The notes below the pieces were generated by a model. It was not told where the DNA came from. It did not search any database and worked only from the letters and a program-made list of their open reading frames with translations. Shown in pieces: positions 23,887 to 34,700 of a stretch of 64,000 bases of DNA. Both the position numbers and the translations under genes were made by a program. How positions within the stretch are numbered: the stretch's first letter is position 1; the number at the start of each line of letters is the position of its first letter. The DNA is from CAYRJD01 sp964424585 (GTDB lineage: Bacteria; Actinomycetota; Acidimicrobiia; Acidimicrobiales; Poriferisodalaceae): NCBI GenBank assembly GCA_964424585.1, contig CAYRJD010000031.1, forward strand, positions 1-64,000. The letters are read 5' to 3'.

Positions 23887-25719
23887 GTGAGCCGCTCAGG
23901 TGACGAACAGATTGCCGCCGTGCTGGCCCACCGGCGGGCGCTGGCGACGGCGTGGTTGGAGGTCGACCCCGATGCGCGCACCGCGGCGGCGACCCGAGAG
24001 CACCTAGACGACGACGGCTGGCTCGCCGAACACTTTGGCGACGCGCTGCGCTTTGGCACCGCCGGCCTGCGGGCGCCGATGGGACCAGGGCCAGCGCGCA
24101 TGAACCGCGTGATCGTCAGGCTGGCCGCCCGAGCCGTCGCGCGAGTGCTCGACGCTCAAGGGTTGGCCGACGCAGGCGTGGTGGTCGGTTTCGACGCGCG
24201 CTTCGGGTCGCGCGAGATGGCTGCCGACGCGGCGCGCGTGCTCGCAGCGATGAGCGTCGCGGCGACGCTGATCGACGAGCCGGTGCCGACGCCGGTGGTC
24301 GCGTACCTGGCCCTCGAGCGGCGCTGCGGCGCTGCGCTGGTGCTCACCGCGAGCCACAACCCAAGCGCCGACAACGGGCTGAAGGTGTACTGGGCCGACG
24401 GCACGCAAATCAGGCCGCCGCTCGATACGGCGATCGAGGCGCAGTTCAACCTGGCCAGCCTCAGCGGGCCTGCCGGCCACTCTCTGGTGACCGACGCCGA
24501 CCTCGCGCCGATCAACCACGTGACGATGCTCGAAGCACGCTTCGCGGTCGCGTCGTACGTGGGCGCCGCCATCTCGCCTCTCGCCCAAGAAGCTGGCGCG
24601 CAAGCCGACGCTCAGGCTCGCTCACAGGCGCCCGCGAGCTCGGAGTTCAGAATCGCCTACACCGCGATGTTCGGCGTGGGCGCCGCGACGATCAGCGCCG
24701 CGTTCGCGGTGGCTGGCTTGGCCCAACCGGTGTGGGTAGAGAGCCAGTGCGAGCCCGACCCGACGTTCGGGGGCATGGAGTTTCCCAACCCGGAAGAACC
24801 GGGTGCGCTAGATGAAGCCATCGGCGTCGCGCAGCGTCACGGCGTCGCGCTGGTGCTGGCGAACGACCCCGACGCAGATCGGCTGGCCGTCGCCGCGCAC
24901 GCCCGCGGCGAGTGGCACCTGCTCACCGGCGACCAGATCGGCTTGCTGTTGTGCGACCACCTCTGCGCGCGCCGCGCGGGCTCGGCCCCCGGGTTGTATA
25001 GGGACTCGTCGCGCGACCTTCTCGCCGCGTCGTCGGTCGTTTCAGGCTCGGCCGTCGAGGCGTTGTGCCGCAGCCGGGGCGTCGTGCACGTGCGCACGCT
25101 GACCGGCTTCAAGTGGGTGATGGAGGCGCGCATCGCTCACCCAGACGCCGACTGGGTGTTCGGCTACGAGGAAGCGCTCGGCTACTCGGTCGGCGACGCC
25201 GTGATGGACAAAGACGGCGTGTCGGCTGCGGTCGAGTTCGCCCGCCTCGCGCAGCGCCTAGCTGCGCGCGGCGCCACCGTCGTCGATCGCCTAGACGAGC
25301 TTGCGGGCGAGATCGGCGCGTTCGAGACCGCCAACGTGAGCGTGCGCGCGTCGGGTGCCGACGCGATGGCTCAGCAGGCACGTCAGATCGCCGCGCTAGC
25401 TACGTCGCCGCCGACGCACGTCGGCAGGTTCGCCGTCAGCTCGGTCGTCGACTGGAACCAGCAGCAGCCGCCGATGCAAACCAACCTCGTCGAGCTGCGT
25501 CTCGACGACGACGAACGCTCGGCTGGCTCGCGCACCGCGCGACGGGTGGCTGCTCGGCCGAGCGGCACCGAGCCGAAGATGAAGCTCTACCTAGAGGTCG
25601 CCGCGCCGGGCCGTCAAGCCGACCCCGCCGCTGCCCGCGCAGCGTGTCGAGCCGAGCTGGACGAGCTGCGCGGCGCGGCGCTAGAGCTGCTCAACGCCGA
25701 ACCCAAATGGCGCGCCTAG
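23887..25719 (+). CDS. Phospho-sugar mutase (phosphoglucomutase/phosphomannomutase family)
   Basis: The 610-aa alpha-D-phosphohexomutase has the N-terminal RFGTAGLRAPMGPGPARMNR, the phosphoserine loop LVLTASHNPSADNGLKVYW, the metal loop NDPDADRLAVAA, the sugar-binding GYEEALGYSVG and the phosphate-binding RPSGTEPKMKLYLE. Length and N-terminus fit the PgmB2/Pgcm-like long class. It interconverts hexose 1- and 6-phosphates; whether Glc, Man or GlcN is preferred cannot be read. GTG at 23887, divergent from the MBOAT operon. Confidence 0.94.
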   Translation: MSRSGDEQIAAVLAHRRALATAWLEVDPDARTAAATREHLDDDGWLAEHFGDALRFGTAGLRAPMGPGPARMNRVIVRLAARAVARVLDAQGLADAGVVVGFDARFGSREMAADAARVLAAMSVAATLIDEPVPTPVVAYLALERRCGAALVLTASHNPSADNGLKVYWADGTQIRPPLDTAIEAQFNLASLSGPAGHSLVTDADLAPINHVTMLEARFAVASYVGAAISPLAQEAGAQADAQARSQAPASSEFRIAYTAMFGVGAATISAAFAVAGLAQPVWVESQCEPDPTFGGMEFPNPEEPGALDEAIGVAQRHGVALVLANDPDADRLAVAAHARGEWHLLTGDQIGLLLCDHLCARRAGSAPGLYRDSSRDLLAASSVVSGSAVEALCRSRGVVHVRTLTGFKWVMEARIAHPDADWVFGYEEALGYSVGDAVMDKDGVSAAVEFARLAQRLAARGATVVDRLDELAGEIGAFETANVSVRASGADAMAQQARQIAALATSPPTHVGRFAVSSVVDWNQQQPPMQTNLVELRLDDDERSAGSRTARRVAARPSGTEPKMKLYLEVAAPGRQADPAAARAACRAELDELRGAALELLNAEPKWRA

Positions 25720-25755
25720 CTAGTATCGCCCCTGTCAATCTGACTGGGGGAAACG

Positions 25756-26997
25756 ATGGACCCGACCTACTCCGATGAAGCCGAGGGCTACCGCGAGAAA
25801 ATCCAGGCGTTCTTGGGCGAGCACCTGCCGAGCAACTGGCGCGGCATCGGCCACCTCGACGACGCCGAGCGCGAGACGTTTACCGAAGAGTGGCGCGCGC
25901 TGCTGGCCGACAATCAGCTGCTGGCGGTGTCGTGGCCGACCGAGTACGGCGGCGCCGGGCTGAGCGAGGTCGAGCGGGTCGTGCTCGCCGAAGAGTTCAC
26001 CAAGGCCGGCGTGCCTCAAGGCAACGACAACGACGGCTTCTCGATCACGATGGTCGGCAACGCCATCATCGAGTGCGGCACCGAAGAGCAGAAGCGCCAC
26101 TTCCTGCCGCGCATCATCAGCGGCGAAGACCGCTGGTGTCAGGGCTACAGCGAACCCGACTCAGGCTCCGACCTCGCCAACTTGGGCACGCGGGCCACCC
26201 TCGACGGCGACGAGTGGGTGATCAACGGCCAGAAGATCTGGACGTCGAGCGGCCACACCGCGAACTGGATTTTCGTGCTGTGCCGCACCAACCCCGAAGC
26301 GCCCAAGCACAAGGGCATCAGCTTTCTGCTGGTGCCGATGAGCCAGCCCGGCGTCGAGCTGCGTCCCATCATCAACATCAACAACCGTCACGACTTCAAC
26401 GAGGTGTTCTTCACCGACGCGAAGACGCCCAAGCAGAACGTCGTGGGCGACGTCAACGACGGCTGGCGGGTCGCGAACGTGCTGCTGGGCTTCGAACGAG
26501 GCCACGGCGCCACCACCGACGCGCTGCGGTTCCGCGACGAACTCGACCGCATCACCGCGCAAGCGCAAGAGCGCCACCTCACCGCCGATCCGCTGCTGCG
26601 CCAAGACCTCGCCCGCGCGCACAGCAAGGTTGAAATCATGAAGTGGCTCGGCCAGCGAGGCGTGAGCCGCGTGCTGGCCGGCCACGCGCCCGGCCCGGAA
26701 AGCTCGCTCCACAAGCTGCTGTGGAGCGAGTATCACCAGGAGGTCACCGAACTCTCCATGCAGATTCTCGGAACCGAAGCGACCGCACCGAGCGGGCACC
26801 CCGCGAGCAGCGGCATCAACACCGACTCGGTGGGGTCGGCGTTTTCAAGCCTCTCGTGGGTGCAGACGTTCATGGGCGCCCGCCCCGGCACGATCTACGC
26901 GGGCACGTCTGAGGTGCAGCGCAACATCATCGGCGACCGCGTGCTGGGGTTGCCACGAGAACCGAGGGCCGACGGCGGCCCGTGGAAGCAGGGCTAA
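25756..26997 (+). CDS. Acyl-CoA dehydrogenase
   Basis: The 413-aa FAD enzyme has the family order: GGAGLSEVERVVLAEEF, YSEPDSGSDLANLGTRA (FAD/substrate contact), DEWVINGQKIWTSSG, and the C-terminal GTSEVQRNIIGDRVLGLPRE. It starts the desaturation step of beta-oxidation for an unidentified acyl-CoA. The ATG has GGGGGA just upstream, and TAGTAT near 25720 could be its -10. The TAA is followed after 2 bp by the SDR start at 27000, so the two are co-translated. Confidence 0.93.
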   Translation: MDPTYSDEAEGYREKIQAFLGEHLPSNWRGIGHLDDAERETFTEEWRALLADNQLLAVSWPTEYGGAGLSEVERVVLAEEFTKAGVPQGNDNDGFSITMVGNAIIECGTEEQKRHFLPRIISGEDRWCQGYSEPDSGSDLANLGTRATLDGDEWVINGQKIWTSSGHTANWIFVLCRTNPEAPKHKGISFLLVPMSQPGVELRPIININNRHDFNEVFFTDAKTPKQNVVGDVNDGWRVANVLLGFERGHGATTDALRFRDELDRITAQAQERHLTADPLLRQDLARAHSKVEIMKWLGQRGVSRVLAGHAPGPESSLHKLLWSEYHQEVTELSMQILGTEATAPSGHPASSGINTDSVGSAFSSLSWVQTFMGARPGTIYAGTSEVQRNIIGDRVLGLPREPRADGGPWKQG

Positions 26998-26999
26998 AC

Positions 27000-27770
27000 A
27001 TGGAACTACGACTTCACGGCAAGACCGCGCTCGTCACCGGCGGCTCCGCCGGCATAGGCAAGGGCATAGCCAAGGCGTTCGCAGACGCCGGCGCGAACGT
27101 GATGATCACCAGCCGTAAGGCAGACAAGTGCGAGGCTGCAGTGGCCGACATCGGCGGCGAGAGCGACTTCATCGCCAGCCACATCGGCCACCTCGACGAA
27201 GCCGACCGCGTGATCGACGGCACGATCGAACGCTACGGATCGCTCGACGTGCTGGTCAACAACGCCGCGACCAACCCGTGGGCAGGCCCGATGATCGACT
27301 GCGACGTGCCGCGGCTCGACAAGACGTATGAGGTCAACCTGCGGGCGCCTCTGCAGTGGACGCAAGTGGCCTGGCAGCGCTGGATGAAAGAGCATGGCGG
27401 CTGCGTCATCCACATCGCGTCGGTTGGAGGTCACAAGACCAGCGAAGCGCTGGGCGTCTACTGCATGTTTAAAGACGCGCTCATGCACATGACCAAGCAG
27501 CTCGCGGCCGAGATGGGCCCGGGCGTGCGAGTCAACTGCATCGCTCCGGGGCTCATTCGCACCGACTTCGCTCGCGTGCTGTGGGACGGCCCGCGCGGCC
27601 AAGCGATAGCCGATCAGCTGCCGCTCGGCCGGCTGGGCGAGCCGTCAGACATCGGTGAGGCCGCGCTGTTTCTGGCTGCCGGCGCGAGCTGGATGACCGG
27701 GCACGTGATGGACATCGACGGAGGCGAGATCGTCAAGATCTCGGGCGAACTTCCGCTCGAACAGCACTGA
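27000..27770 (+). CDS. Short-chain dehydrogenase/reductase
   Basis: The 256-aa Rossmann protein shows ALVTGGSAGIGKGIAKAF (NAD(P) loop), VLVNNAATNPWAGP, the catalytic Ser in HIASVGG, and Y-x3-K as YCMFK, followed by VRVNCIAPGLIRTDFAR and a C-terminal MTGHVMDIDGG. Complete and of normal length. It follows the acyl-CoA dehydrogenase by two bases, suggesting a 3-hydroxyacyl-CoA or related oxidation step in the same pathway. Confidence 0.93.
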   Translation: MELRLHGKTALVTGGSAGIGKGIAKAFADAGANVMITSRKADKCEAAVADIGGESDFIASHIGHLDEADRVIDGTIERYGSLDVLVNNAATNPWAGPMIDCDVPRLDKTYEVNLRAPLQWTQVAWQRWMKEHGGCVIHIASVGGHKTSEALGVYCMFKDALMHMTKQLAAEMGPGVRVNCIAPGLIRTDFARVLWDGPRGQAIADQLPLGRLGEPSDIGEAALFLAAGASWMTGHVMDIDGGEIVKISGELPLEQH

Positions 27771-27859
27771 GCACTGCGCGCTCAAATGACCCAGACGAAG
27801 GGCTGCTGTTAGACCCGATAGCCGACAAACCCAAGCGAGAGCCGTTCCGCGGCTGGAAG

Positions 27860-29068
27860 GTGGTCGGCGCTGGCGCGGTCATTCAGGGGCTGCAGAGCGC
27901 GCTGATCCTCCAGGCGCTGGGCAGCTACCTGGTTGTGCTGGAGAGCGCGTTCGGTTGGTCGAAGTCCGCGCTGTCGGCGGCGTACTCGATGAACCGCGCC
28001 GAGTCCGCGCTGTTAGGTCCGCTGCAGGGCTGGCTGCTCGACCGCTACGGCCCGCGGCGCATCGCCCGCACCGGCGCGGTGCTGCTGGCGTGCGGCTTCG
28101 TCGCGTTCAGCCAGGTCAACGCGCTGTGGCAGTTCTTCGCCGCGTTCGTGTTCGTGTCGGTCGGCGCCGGCTTCTGCGGGTTCCTCACGGTCACGCTCGC
28201 AATCGTGCGCTGGTTCGAGCGGCGTCGGGCGCGGGCGCTGGCGATGGGCAGCATGGGGTTCGCGCTCGGCGGCGCGTGCGTGCCGCTGGTAGTGCTGGCG
28301 ATCGAGACGTTCGGCTGGCGTTGGACCGCTGGCGCGACCGGCGTCGGCGCGTCGGCGATCATCTGGCTGCTGGCTGGGCTGCTCGAAGGTCGGCCTGCGG
28401 ATTTCGGCGTGCAGGTCGACGGCGCTGCCCCGGCGGGCGGCACCAGACGCGCGGAGGGAGTGTCTGACCGGCACTTCACGGCCGCAGAGGCGGTGCGGAC
28501 GCGCGCGTTTTGGATGATCTCGCTGGGGCACATGAGCGCGCTGTTCGCGGTCGGCGCGGTGCTGGCTCACCTGCAGCTGTACCTCACGTCAGACCGGGGC
28601 TACACGCTGGGCGAAGCGTCGATCGTGGCTGGCGCGCTGCCGGTCATGCAGATGGTGGGCATGGCGCTGGGCGGATGGCTGGGCGACCGCATCAACAAGC
28701 GGCTCATCGCGACGACGGCGATGCTGGGCCACGCCGCCGGGCTGCTGCTGCTGGCGTGGGGCGTCAACCTGGCTGCGATCGTGGCGTTCGTGCTGCTGCA
28801 CGGCCTCGCGTGGGGCGCGCGGGGCCCGCTCATGCAGGCGCTGCGCGCCGACTACTTCGGGTCGTCCAGCTTCGGCGCGATCATGGGCATCAGCTCGATG
28901 ATCGTGATGCTGGGCACCGTGCTGGGGCCGCTGGTGGCTGGCATCGCCGCGGACGTCGCCAGCTACCGCTGGGGCTTCGTGGTGCTGGCGGCGTTCACCG
29001 GCGCGGGCATGATCTTCTTCGTGCTGGCGACTCCGCCGAAGCTGCCGCAGCGGGCGGCGACGTGCTAG
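27860..29068 (+). CDS. MFS transporter
   Basis: The protein has about 12 hydrophobic helices and the MFS loop-2 motif as GWLLDRYGPRRIARTG, repeated in the second half as GGWLGDRINKRLIA. It resembles monocarboxylate/RhtX-like carriers. GTG at 27860 is the only canonical start, but the open frame continues upstream and encodes PKREPFRGWKVV, which looks like a normal MFS N-terminal tail, so the true start may be an unusual codon further upstream. It lies between an SDR and a CoA-transferase gene and may import or export an organic acid used by them. Confidence 0.88.
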   Translation: MVGAGAVIQGLQSALILQALGSYLVVLESAFGWSKSALSAAYSMNRAESALLGPLQGWLLDRYGPRRIARTGAVLLACGFVAFSQVNALWQFFAAFVFVSVGAGFCGFLTVTLAIVRWFERRRARALAMGSMGFALGGACVPLVVLAIETFGWRWTAGATGVGASAIIWLLAGLLEGRPADFGVQVDGAAPAGGTRRAEGVSDRHFTAAEAVRTRAFWMISLGHMSALFAVGAVLAHLQLYLTSDRGYTLGEASIVAGALPVMQMVGMALGGWLGDRINKRLIATTAMLGHAAGLLLLAWGVNLAAIVAFVLLHGLAWGARGPLMQALRADYFGSSSFGAIMGISSMIVMLGTVLGPLVAGIAADVASYRWGFVVLAAFTGAGMIFFVLATPPKLPQRAATC

Positions 29069-29080
29069 ATGTAGCCCCAA

Positions 29081-29108
29081 TGAGAGCAACCCAGTGAGAG
29101 CAACCCAG
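29081..29108. repeat. 14-bp tandem repeat (TGAGAGCAACCCAG x2) at a start codon
   Basis: Two identical 14-bp units end at the GTG start of the next CoA-transferase gene. Each unit contributes an ATG/GTG followed by a TGA five codons later, so only the last GTG leads into the long frame. Confidence 0.85.
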
Positions 29109-30316
29109 TGAGTCAGGGCCCGCCGGCGGGCAGCGCCCCCAGCCCCCTCGCAGGCATCCGAGTGCTCGACATGAGCCGCGTGCTAGCCGGGCCGTTCGCC
29201 GGTCGCATCTTGTCTGACCTGGGTGCTGAGGTCGTCAAGCTGGAGCCGCCGGAAGGCGACGTCACCCGCAACTGGGGTCGAGTGCGCGCCGGGCTGGCTG
29301 GCTACTACACGCAACAAAACGTCGGCAAGCGCAACGTCAGCATCGACCTGTCAGCCGAAGGCGGGCCTGAGCTGGTGCGCCAGCTGGCGACGCGCTGCCA
29401 CATCCTCATCGAAAACTTTCGCCCCGGTGTGATGGCTCGCTACGGCATCGGCTTCGACGACTTGCTGGCTGTCAACCCATCGCTGGTGATGCTGTCGATC
29501 AGCGGTTTCGGCCAGGACGGCCCCGAGAGCAGCCGGGCTGCGTACGCGCCGATCTTGCACGGCGAGTCTGGGTGGCTGCGTCGGCACGCCGACTGGGTAG
29601 AGCGTCCGCTGGTCGACATGAACCTCTCGGTCGCCGACACCAACGCGTCGCTGCACGGCGTCATCGGCATACTGGCGGCGCTGCGCACCGCCGAGCAGAC
29701 GGGCGTGGGCCAGCACATCGACATCGCGATGCTCGACGCGTTCTTGGCGACCGACGACGCGAGCCACGCGGGCCTCGACGACGTGGCTTACGTGGGCCAA
29801 GGCGGGCTGGTGTGGGACGCGACCGACGGTCCGGTGCTGACCGCAGGCGACTTCCGCTGGATCTGGCGACGCTTGAGCGAGACGCACGGCTTGGTGTCCA
29901 CCGAGCCCGACGACGCGGACGTGGCCGCCAAGCGCGAGCACCGAACGCGCGCGATCGAAGCGTTTCTCACGTCGTTCGCGAACCGAGCCGAGATGACCGC
30001 TGCGCTCGATGAGGCGGGCCTCGCGTGGGGCAACCTCAACACCACCGCCGAGGCTTACGAGACGCCTACCGCGCTGCATCGCAAGTCGTCGGTCGAGATC
30101 GACGCGCGCGACGGCGGCACGCGGCGGGTGCCTCAGACGCCGTACCGCTTTTCGGGCGCGACGTCGGGCGTGCAGGCGGGCGCCACCGCGCCGCATCGAG
30201 GCGAGCACAACGCGGATGTGCTGGCGTCGTGGCTGAACCTCGGCGCGCACGAACTCGAGGCGCTCGCTGATGCCGGGGTGATAACTGCTGAGCACCGAGG
30301 TGCGACTGGCGCGTAA
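29108..30316 (+). CDS. CaiB/BaiF CoA-transferase family III protein
   Basis: The 402-aa product has LAGIRVLDMSRVLAGPFAGR, DLGAEVVKLEPPEGD, VGKRNVSIDL, LIENFRPGVMARYGIG and MLSISGFGQDGPESSR, all standard for the family. The catalytic Asp is expected in VDMNLSVADTNASLHG. It moves CoA between organic acids; substrates unknown. The GTG at 29108 ends a 14-bp tandem duplication. The amidase gene follows after 12 bp. Confidence 0.92.
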   Translation: MSQGPPAGSAPSPLAGIRVLDMSRVLAGPFAGRILSDLGAEVVKLEPPEGDVTRNWGRVRAGLAGYYTQQNVGKRNVSIDLSAEGGPELVRQLATRCHILIENFRPGVMARYGIGFDDLLAVNPSLVMLSISGFGQDGPESSRAAYAPILHGESGWLRRHADWVERPLVDMNLSVADTNASLHGVIGILAALRTAEQTGVGQHIDIAMLDAFLATDDASHAGLDDVAYVGQGGLVWDATDGPVLTAGDFRWIWRRLSETHGLVSTEPDDADVAAKREHRTRAIEAFLTSFANRAEMTAALDEAGLAWGNLNTTAEAYETPTALHRKSSVEIDARDGGTRRVPQTPYRFSGATSGVQAGATAPHRGEHNADVLASWLNLGAHELEALADAGVITAEHRGATGA

Positions 30317-30328
30317 CTTTGGCGAGCT

Positions 30329-31702
30329 ATGAGCACAGACATCGCACTGCAAAGCGCCGTCGCGCAGGCGGCCGCCGTTCGCGCTGGTGAGATTTCCAGC
30401 CGAGAGCTGACCCAGCACGTCATCGACCGCATCGAACGACTAGACGGCGAAGTGAACTCCGTGGTGACCCGCTGCTTCGACGAGGCTCTCGCTGGCGCTG
30501 GTGCGGCAGACCAAGCGCTGGCCAGCGGCGAACCGACGGGACGACTTCACGGACTGCCGTTCACGGTGAAAGACGCGCTGGCGACGGCCGGCATTCGCTC
30601 GACCGCCGGAGCAGCCGAGCTGGCTGACTACGTGCCCGACTACGACGCGCCGGTGGTCGCCGCAGCCAAGCGCGAGGGAGCGATCGTGCTGGGCAAGACG
30701 AACCTGCCGACCTGGTCGGCCGACAACCAGTCGTTCAACGACATCTTCGGCACGACCAACAACCCGTGGGACACATCTCGCGTTCCGGCCGGCTCGTCGG
30801 GCGGCGCTGCGGCCGCGACGGCGATGGGGTTCACGTCGTTCGAGCTGGGCACCGACATCGGCGGCTCGATCAGGTTTCCGGCTTCGTTCAACGGCATCTG
30901 GGGCCACAAGCCCAGCTGGGGCATCGTGCCCAGCACCGGCTACCTGGATCACCCGAAGGGCGGCACGACCGAGGCAGACATCAACGTGCTGGGCCCGCTC
31001 ACGCGCAGCTGCGACGACGCCGAGCTGCTGGTTGACGTCTTGCTACGTAACGAGCGTCCGTGGGTGCCGCAGCTGACCGACGCACCCGGCGACGTGCGCG
31101 AGCTGCGGGTCGCGGCGTGGCTCGACGACCCGTTCTGCGAGGTAGACGCCGAGGTGCTGGCGGTGCTCGAGCCCGCGGTCGATGCGCTCGCCACGAGCGG
31201 CGTGTCGGTCGACCGCGGCGCTCGCCCAGAGCTCGACCCCGACGACGCGTGGCGCACGGGTTTGTGGCTGGTGCGAAGCGCGATGACGTTGGCGGGCACG
31301 TCCGACCGCTACACCCACGGCGAGTGGCTGACCAACCACGCGAAGCGAGAGCGCTTTCGACTGGCGTGGGCCAAGTTTTTCTCGCACTACGACGCGCTAA
31401 TCGCGCCGGTGGCGTTCATTCCGCCGTTCGAGCACATGCAACAAGGCACGTTCGGCGAGCGCACGCACGTCTGCAACGGCGTCGAGCGGCCCTACCTCGA
31501 TATGACCCGCTGGACGATCCTCACCGGCATGGCGTACCTGCCGGCGACGGTGCCGCCGCTGGGGCTAACGCCGACCGACGGGCTGCCGATCGGCGCGCAG
31601 GTGGTCGGCCCGTACGGCGGCGACAACGTGACGCTCGCGCTGGCGCGGCACTTCGGCGAGGTAGCTGGTGGCTACGTGCCGCCGCCGCTCGCTCTCACCT
31701 AG
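30329..31702 (+). CDS. Amidase (amidase-signature family)
   Basis: The 457-aa enzyme carries the Ser-cisSer-Lys triad: Lys in GLPFTVKDALATAG, the Ser-rich block VPAGSSGGAAAATA, and the nucleophile region TDIGGSIRFPASFNG. HKPSWGIVPSTGYLDHPKGG follows as usual. It hydrolyses carboxamides; the substrate is not predictable. A TAACTT box ends 9 nt before the ATG, so the gene may also have its own near-leaderless transcript. It converges on the helicase gene with 14 bp between stops. Confidence 0.93.
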   Translation: MSTDIALQSAVAQAAAVRAGEISSRELTQHVIDRIERLDGEVNSVVTRCFDEALAGAGAADQALASGEPTGRLHGLPFTVKDALATAGIRSTAGAAELADYVPDYDAPVVAAAKREGAIVLGKTNLPTWSADNQSFNDIFGTTNNPWDTSRVPAGSSGGAAAATAMGFTSFELGTDIGGSIRFPASFNGIWGHKPSWGIVPSTGYLDHPKGGTTEADINVLGPLTRSCDDAELLVDVLLRNERPWVPQLTDAPGDVRELRVAAWLDDPFCEVDAEVLAVLEPAVDALATSGVSVDRGARPELDPDDAWRTGLWLVRSAMTLAGTSDRYTHGEWLTNHAKRERFRLAWAKFFSHYDALIAPVAFIPPFEHMQQGTFGERTHVCNGVERPYLDMTRWTILTGMAYLPATVPPLGLTPTDGLPIGAQVVGPYGGDNVTLALARHFGEVAGGYVPPPLALT

Positions 31703-31716
31703 CGCGCGACTAGCGC

Positions 31717-34700
31717 TCAGCTGACGGGCTGCTCGCCCTTCGCGGCTTCGGCGACCCACTCCCCTAGCGCGTCGAACTCGGTCTCTAGCTCGGCTCGGTG
31801 GATCGTGCCGGTCTGCGTGCCGTCGGGCGCGATGAACAAGAACTCGACTCGGTCGACGGTGCGCTTGGTGGCTCGCTCGACGCAGTAGGCGTAGGTGACG
31901 CCTTGAGGCTTGTAGTAGCCGAGGCGCTCGTCGATGCCACCGTCGCCGCTGTCACCAGCCAGCGTGTCGGTCTTGTAGTCGACCACCACCAGGTCGCCCG
32001 TGTCGGCGCACTCATACAGCAGGTCGATGAAGCCCTCGAGCGCGACCTGCTCGCCGTGATCGCGCTGTTCGTCGTTCGGATCGCTCGGGAGCGGGTGCGG
32101 CGCGCCGACGTGAGTTTCCTTGTAGTGACGCACAGCGCCCGCTCGTGTAACGACGTCGCTCGCCAAAGCGCTGGCGACCAGCCTGCGCACGCGAGCCTTC
32201 GCTGCCGCATCAAGCGTGCGAGCGCGAGCGGCTATCACGTCGTCGAGTTCTAGAGCGGCCAACCGCTCTGCGCCCGCGTCCAGCGCCGCGTTGGCAGACA
32301 GATCGACGACCTCCAGCACGTCGTGCACCGCGCTGCCGACCGTGGTGCCGAAACGGCCTCGGCTGGCTGTGCGCTCGTTGTCGTGGTCGCGGTCGACGTC
32401 GGCCGTCGCCTCAGCACCGGCCTCTTCGGTGTCTCGCGCATTCGAGCGTTCGCTGAGCGACTTCGCTGCTCGGCTGACCGTGGTCGCCGGCACCGAACCC
32501 ACCCGGGCTGATGCGACTTGTGCCTCACCGAGACGTCGCAACCATTCGTCGCGGGTCATCGTCGCGATGGGGTCGCCGGTGCTCGCCCCCAGTGCGTGGC
32601 TGAGTGCGTCGCTGGGCGTTGTGTCGAGCGTCGCGCGGTCGCGGTAGCTGGCCAGCGCGACTCCCTCTTCCAGCTCGAGCACGTAGCCGGGCTTGTCGTA
32701 GGGAGAGGTGAGTCCTTCGCTCTTGGCTCGGCGCAGCGCGTCCTCGTTCATCGGGCCGCCCAGCTGTGCTTCGTAGAGAACCTGAGCGTGAGTGATGCTC
32801 AACAGGTTGGTCGACTTCTTGGGCGGCGCTGGCCGGTGCAGCGACACAACCAAGTGGTCACGCGCCCGGGTGCACGCGACGTACAGCAGGCGAATGCGCT
32901 CGTGGTGATCAGCGATCTGCTTGTCGTCTCTCCATGCCTCATATCCGGGCGACGTGACGACGTCGTTGAGCTTGATGGCGGCCTTGCCCGCGTGATCTCG
33001 CTCGAATCCGCTCCCTTTCACGTAGTTGGGATGGCCCTCCATTCCGGCGACGATGACGATCGGAAACTCAAGCCCCTTCGCCGCGTGGATGGTCAAGATG
33101 CGAACCGAGTGGTCGTCAGTTTCCGGCAGCAGCGCCTCAGATGCACGGTTCTCCTCGTGCGCTTGGATGCGGGCCCACTGCACGAACTCTCGCAGCCCGC
33201 CTTGCTGGCTCTCAGAGAACGCCCGGGCTTGGTCGGACAGGTAGCGCAGCTGCCGCCAAGAGTCTCGGGTGCGGGGCCAGCTCGCGGCGTGCTCCAGCAC
33301 CTGGCGGTCGCGCACCAACCGGTCGATCAGTGCTGCAGGTGAGACGGTTGCCGAGATCTCGTGCAGCTCTGCCAAGTGGCCGAGCGCCTCGGCAACCACG
33401 CCCTCGCGCAACCGCTCCGCTGCTGCTTTGCCTTGTGGCGTGGTGGGAATCTCGGCGCAATCTGGCGGCTCAGCCCGCTCTTGGTCGGCGGTGTTGCGCG
33501 AGCCGAAGCGAAACGAACGCCCCCCGAGGCGCGCATGTAAGTACAGGTCGTCGTCGCCGCAGCCGTAGATCGGCGAGCGCAGCGCGCTGACGGTCGCAAG
33601 CTCATCGGTGGGGTCGCAGATCGCGGCGACGCACAACATGACGTCGCGCACCACGGGCGCGGACCAGATCAGCGAAGCAGCCTCTAGCCGGTAGGGAACG
33701 TCGTTGGCGTCGAGGAGCCGTTCCAGTGACGGCAGCGAGGTGCGAGTTGGAATCAAGATCGCGATGTCATCAAGCCGAGCTGGTCGCTCACGCTCTGACT
33801 GCTCGTCGGTTGCTCGCTCGGCGACGCTCCAACCCTCAGCCAAGATCGTCTTGATCGTTCCAGCGACATCCAGGCTCGCCTGCTCGCGCGCGAAGTTCGC
33901 AGCCGAGCGAACGACCGACTTAGCCATCTTGGTGTGCTCGTCGGCCACGCCCAGCAGCGTCACCGCTGCGCCGGTGCCGAGTGGCTCGCGCGTAGCAACC
34001 AGCGGCTGGTACTCCGATGAGTAGCGGGGTGCGTCTTTGTCGCCCATCAGCTCGCGGAAGGTGCGGTTTACCCAGTCAATGATCGGACGAACGGTCCTGA
34101 AGTTCGCCGCTAGCGCCAGCCGGTTGCCGCGCTTGGTGAGGTGGGTTCGCGCGTCCATGTACAAGCTGACATCTGCTCGACGAAACGCGTATATCGACTG
34201 CTTGACGTCGGCGACGCAAAACAGCGCGCCTGGCCGAACTTCGTGGTCTTGCCAGCTCTTGCCCTTTTTCGCAACGACCGCTGCCAGCGCGGTCGCGATC
34301 TCCACCTGCAGCGGGTCGGTGTCTTGAAACTCATCGAGCAGCAGACGCTCGTAGCGCTTACCCAGCCGCTCGGCGACGTCAGGCTGGTCGCGCAGCAGTT
34401 CGCGCGAGAGCACCAGCAGGTCGTGAAACTCGATCGAGCCGATCTCTCGGCGCTCGCGCGCCGAGTCGAGCGTGAAGGCGCGCAGTCGTTCCACGATCAG
34501 CGCGAACGAAGGCTCAACTACCGCCCTGACGGTCGCCAGGTACGTCTCGCGCAGGGCTGCGTAGCTCGCTCGAAGGTCCGCCAGCTTGGCTTTGTCGCCC
34601 CACTTCGCGTTGTTGCCCAGATTCGTTTCGGACTTGGTGAGCATGGTCGCAAACTGCTCCGACAACAGGGTTGCGAGCACGTCGGCATCGTCGCTCACAC

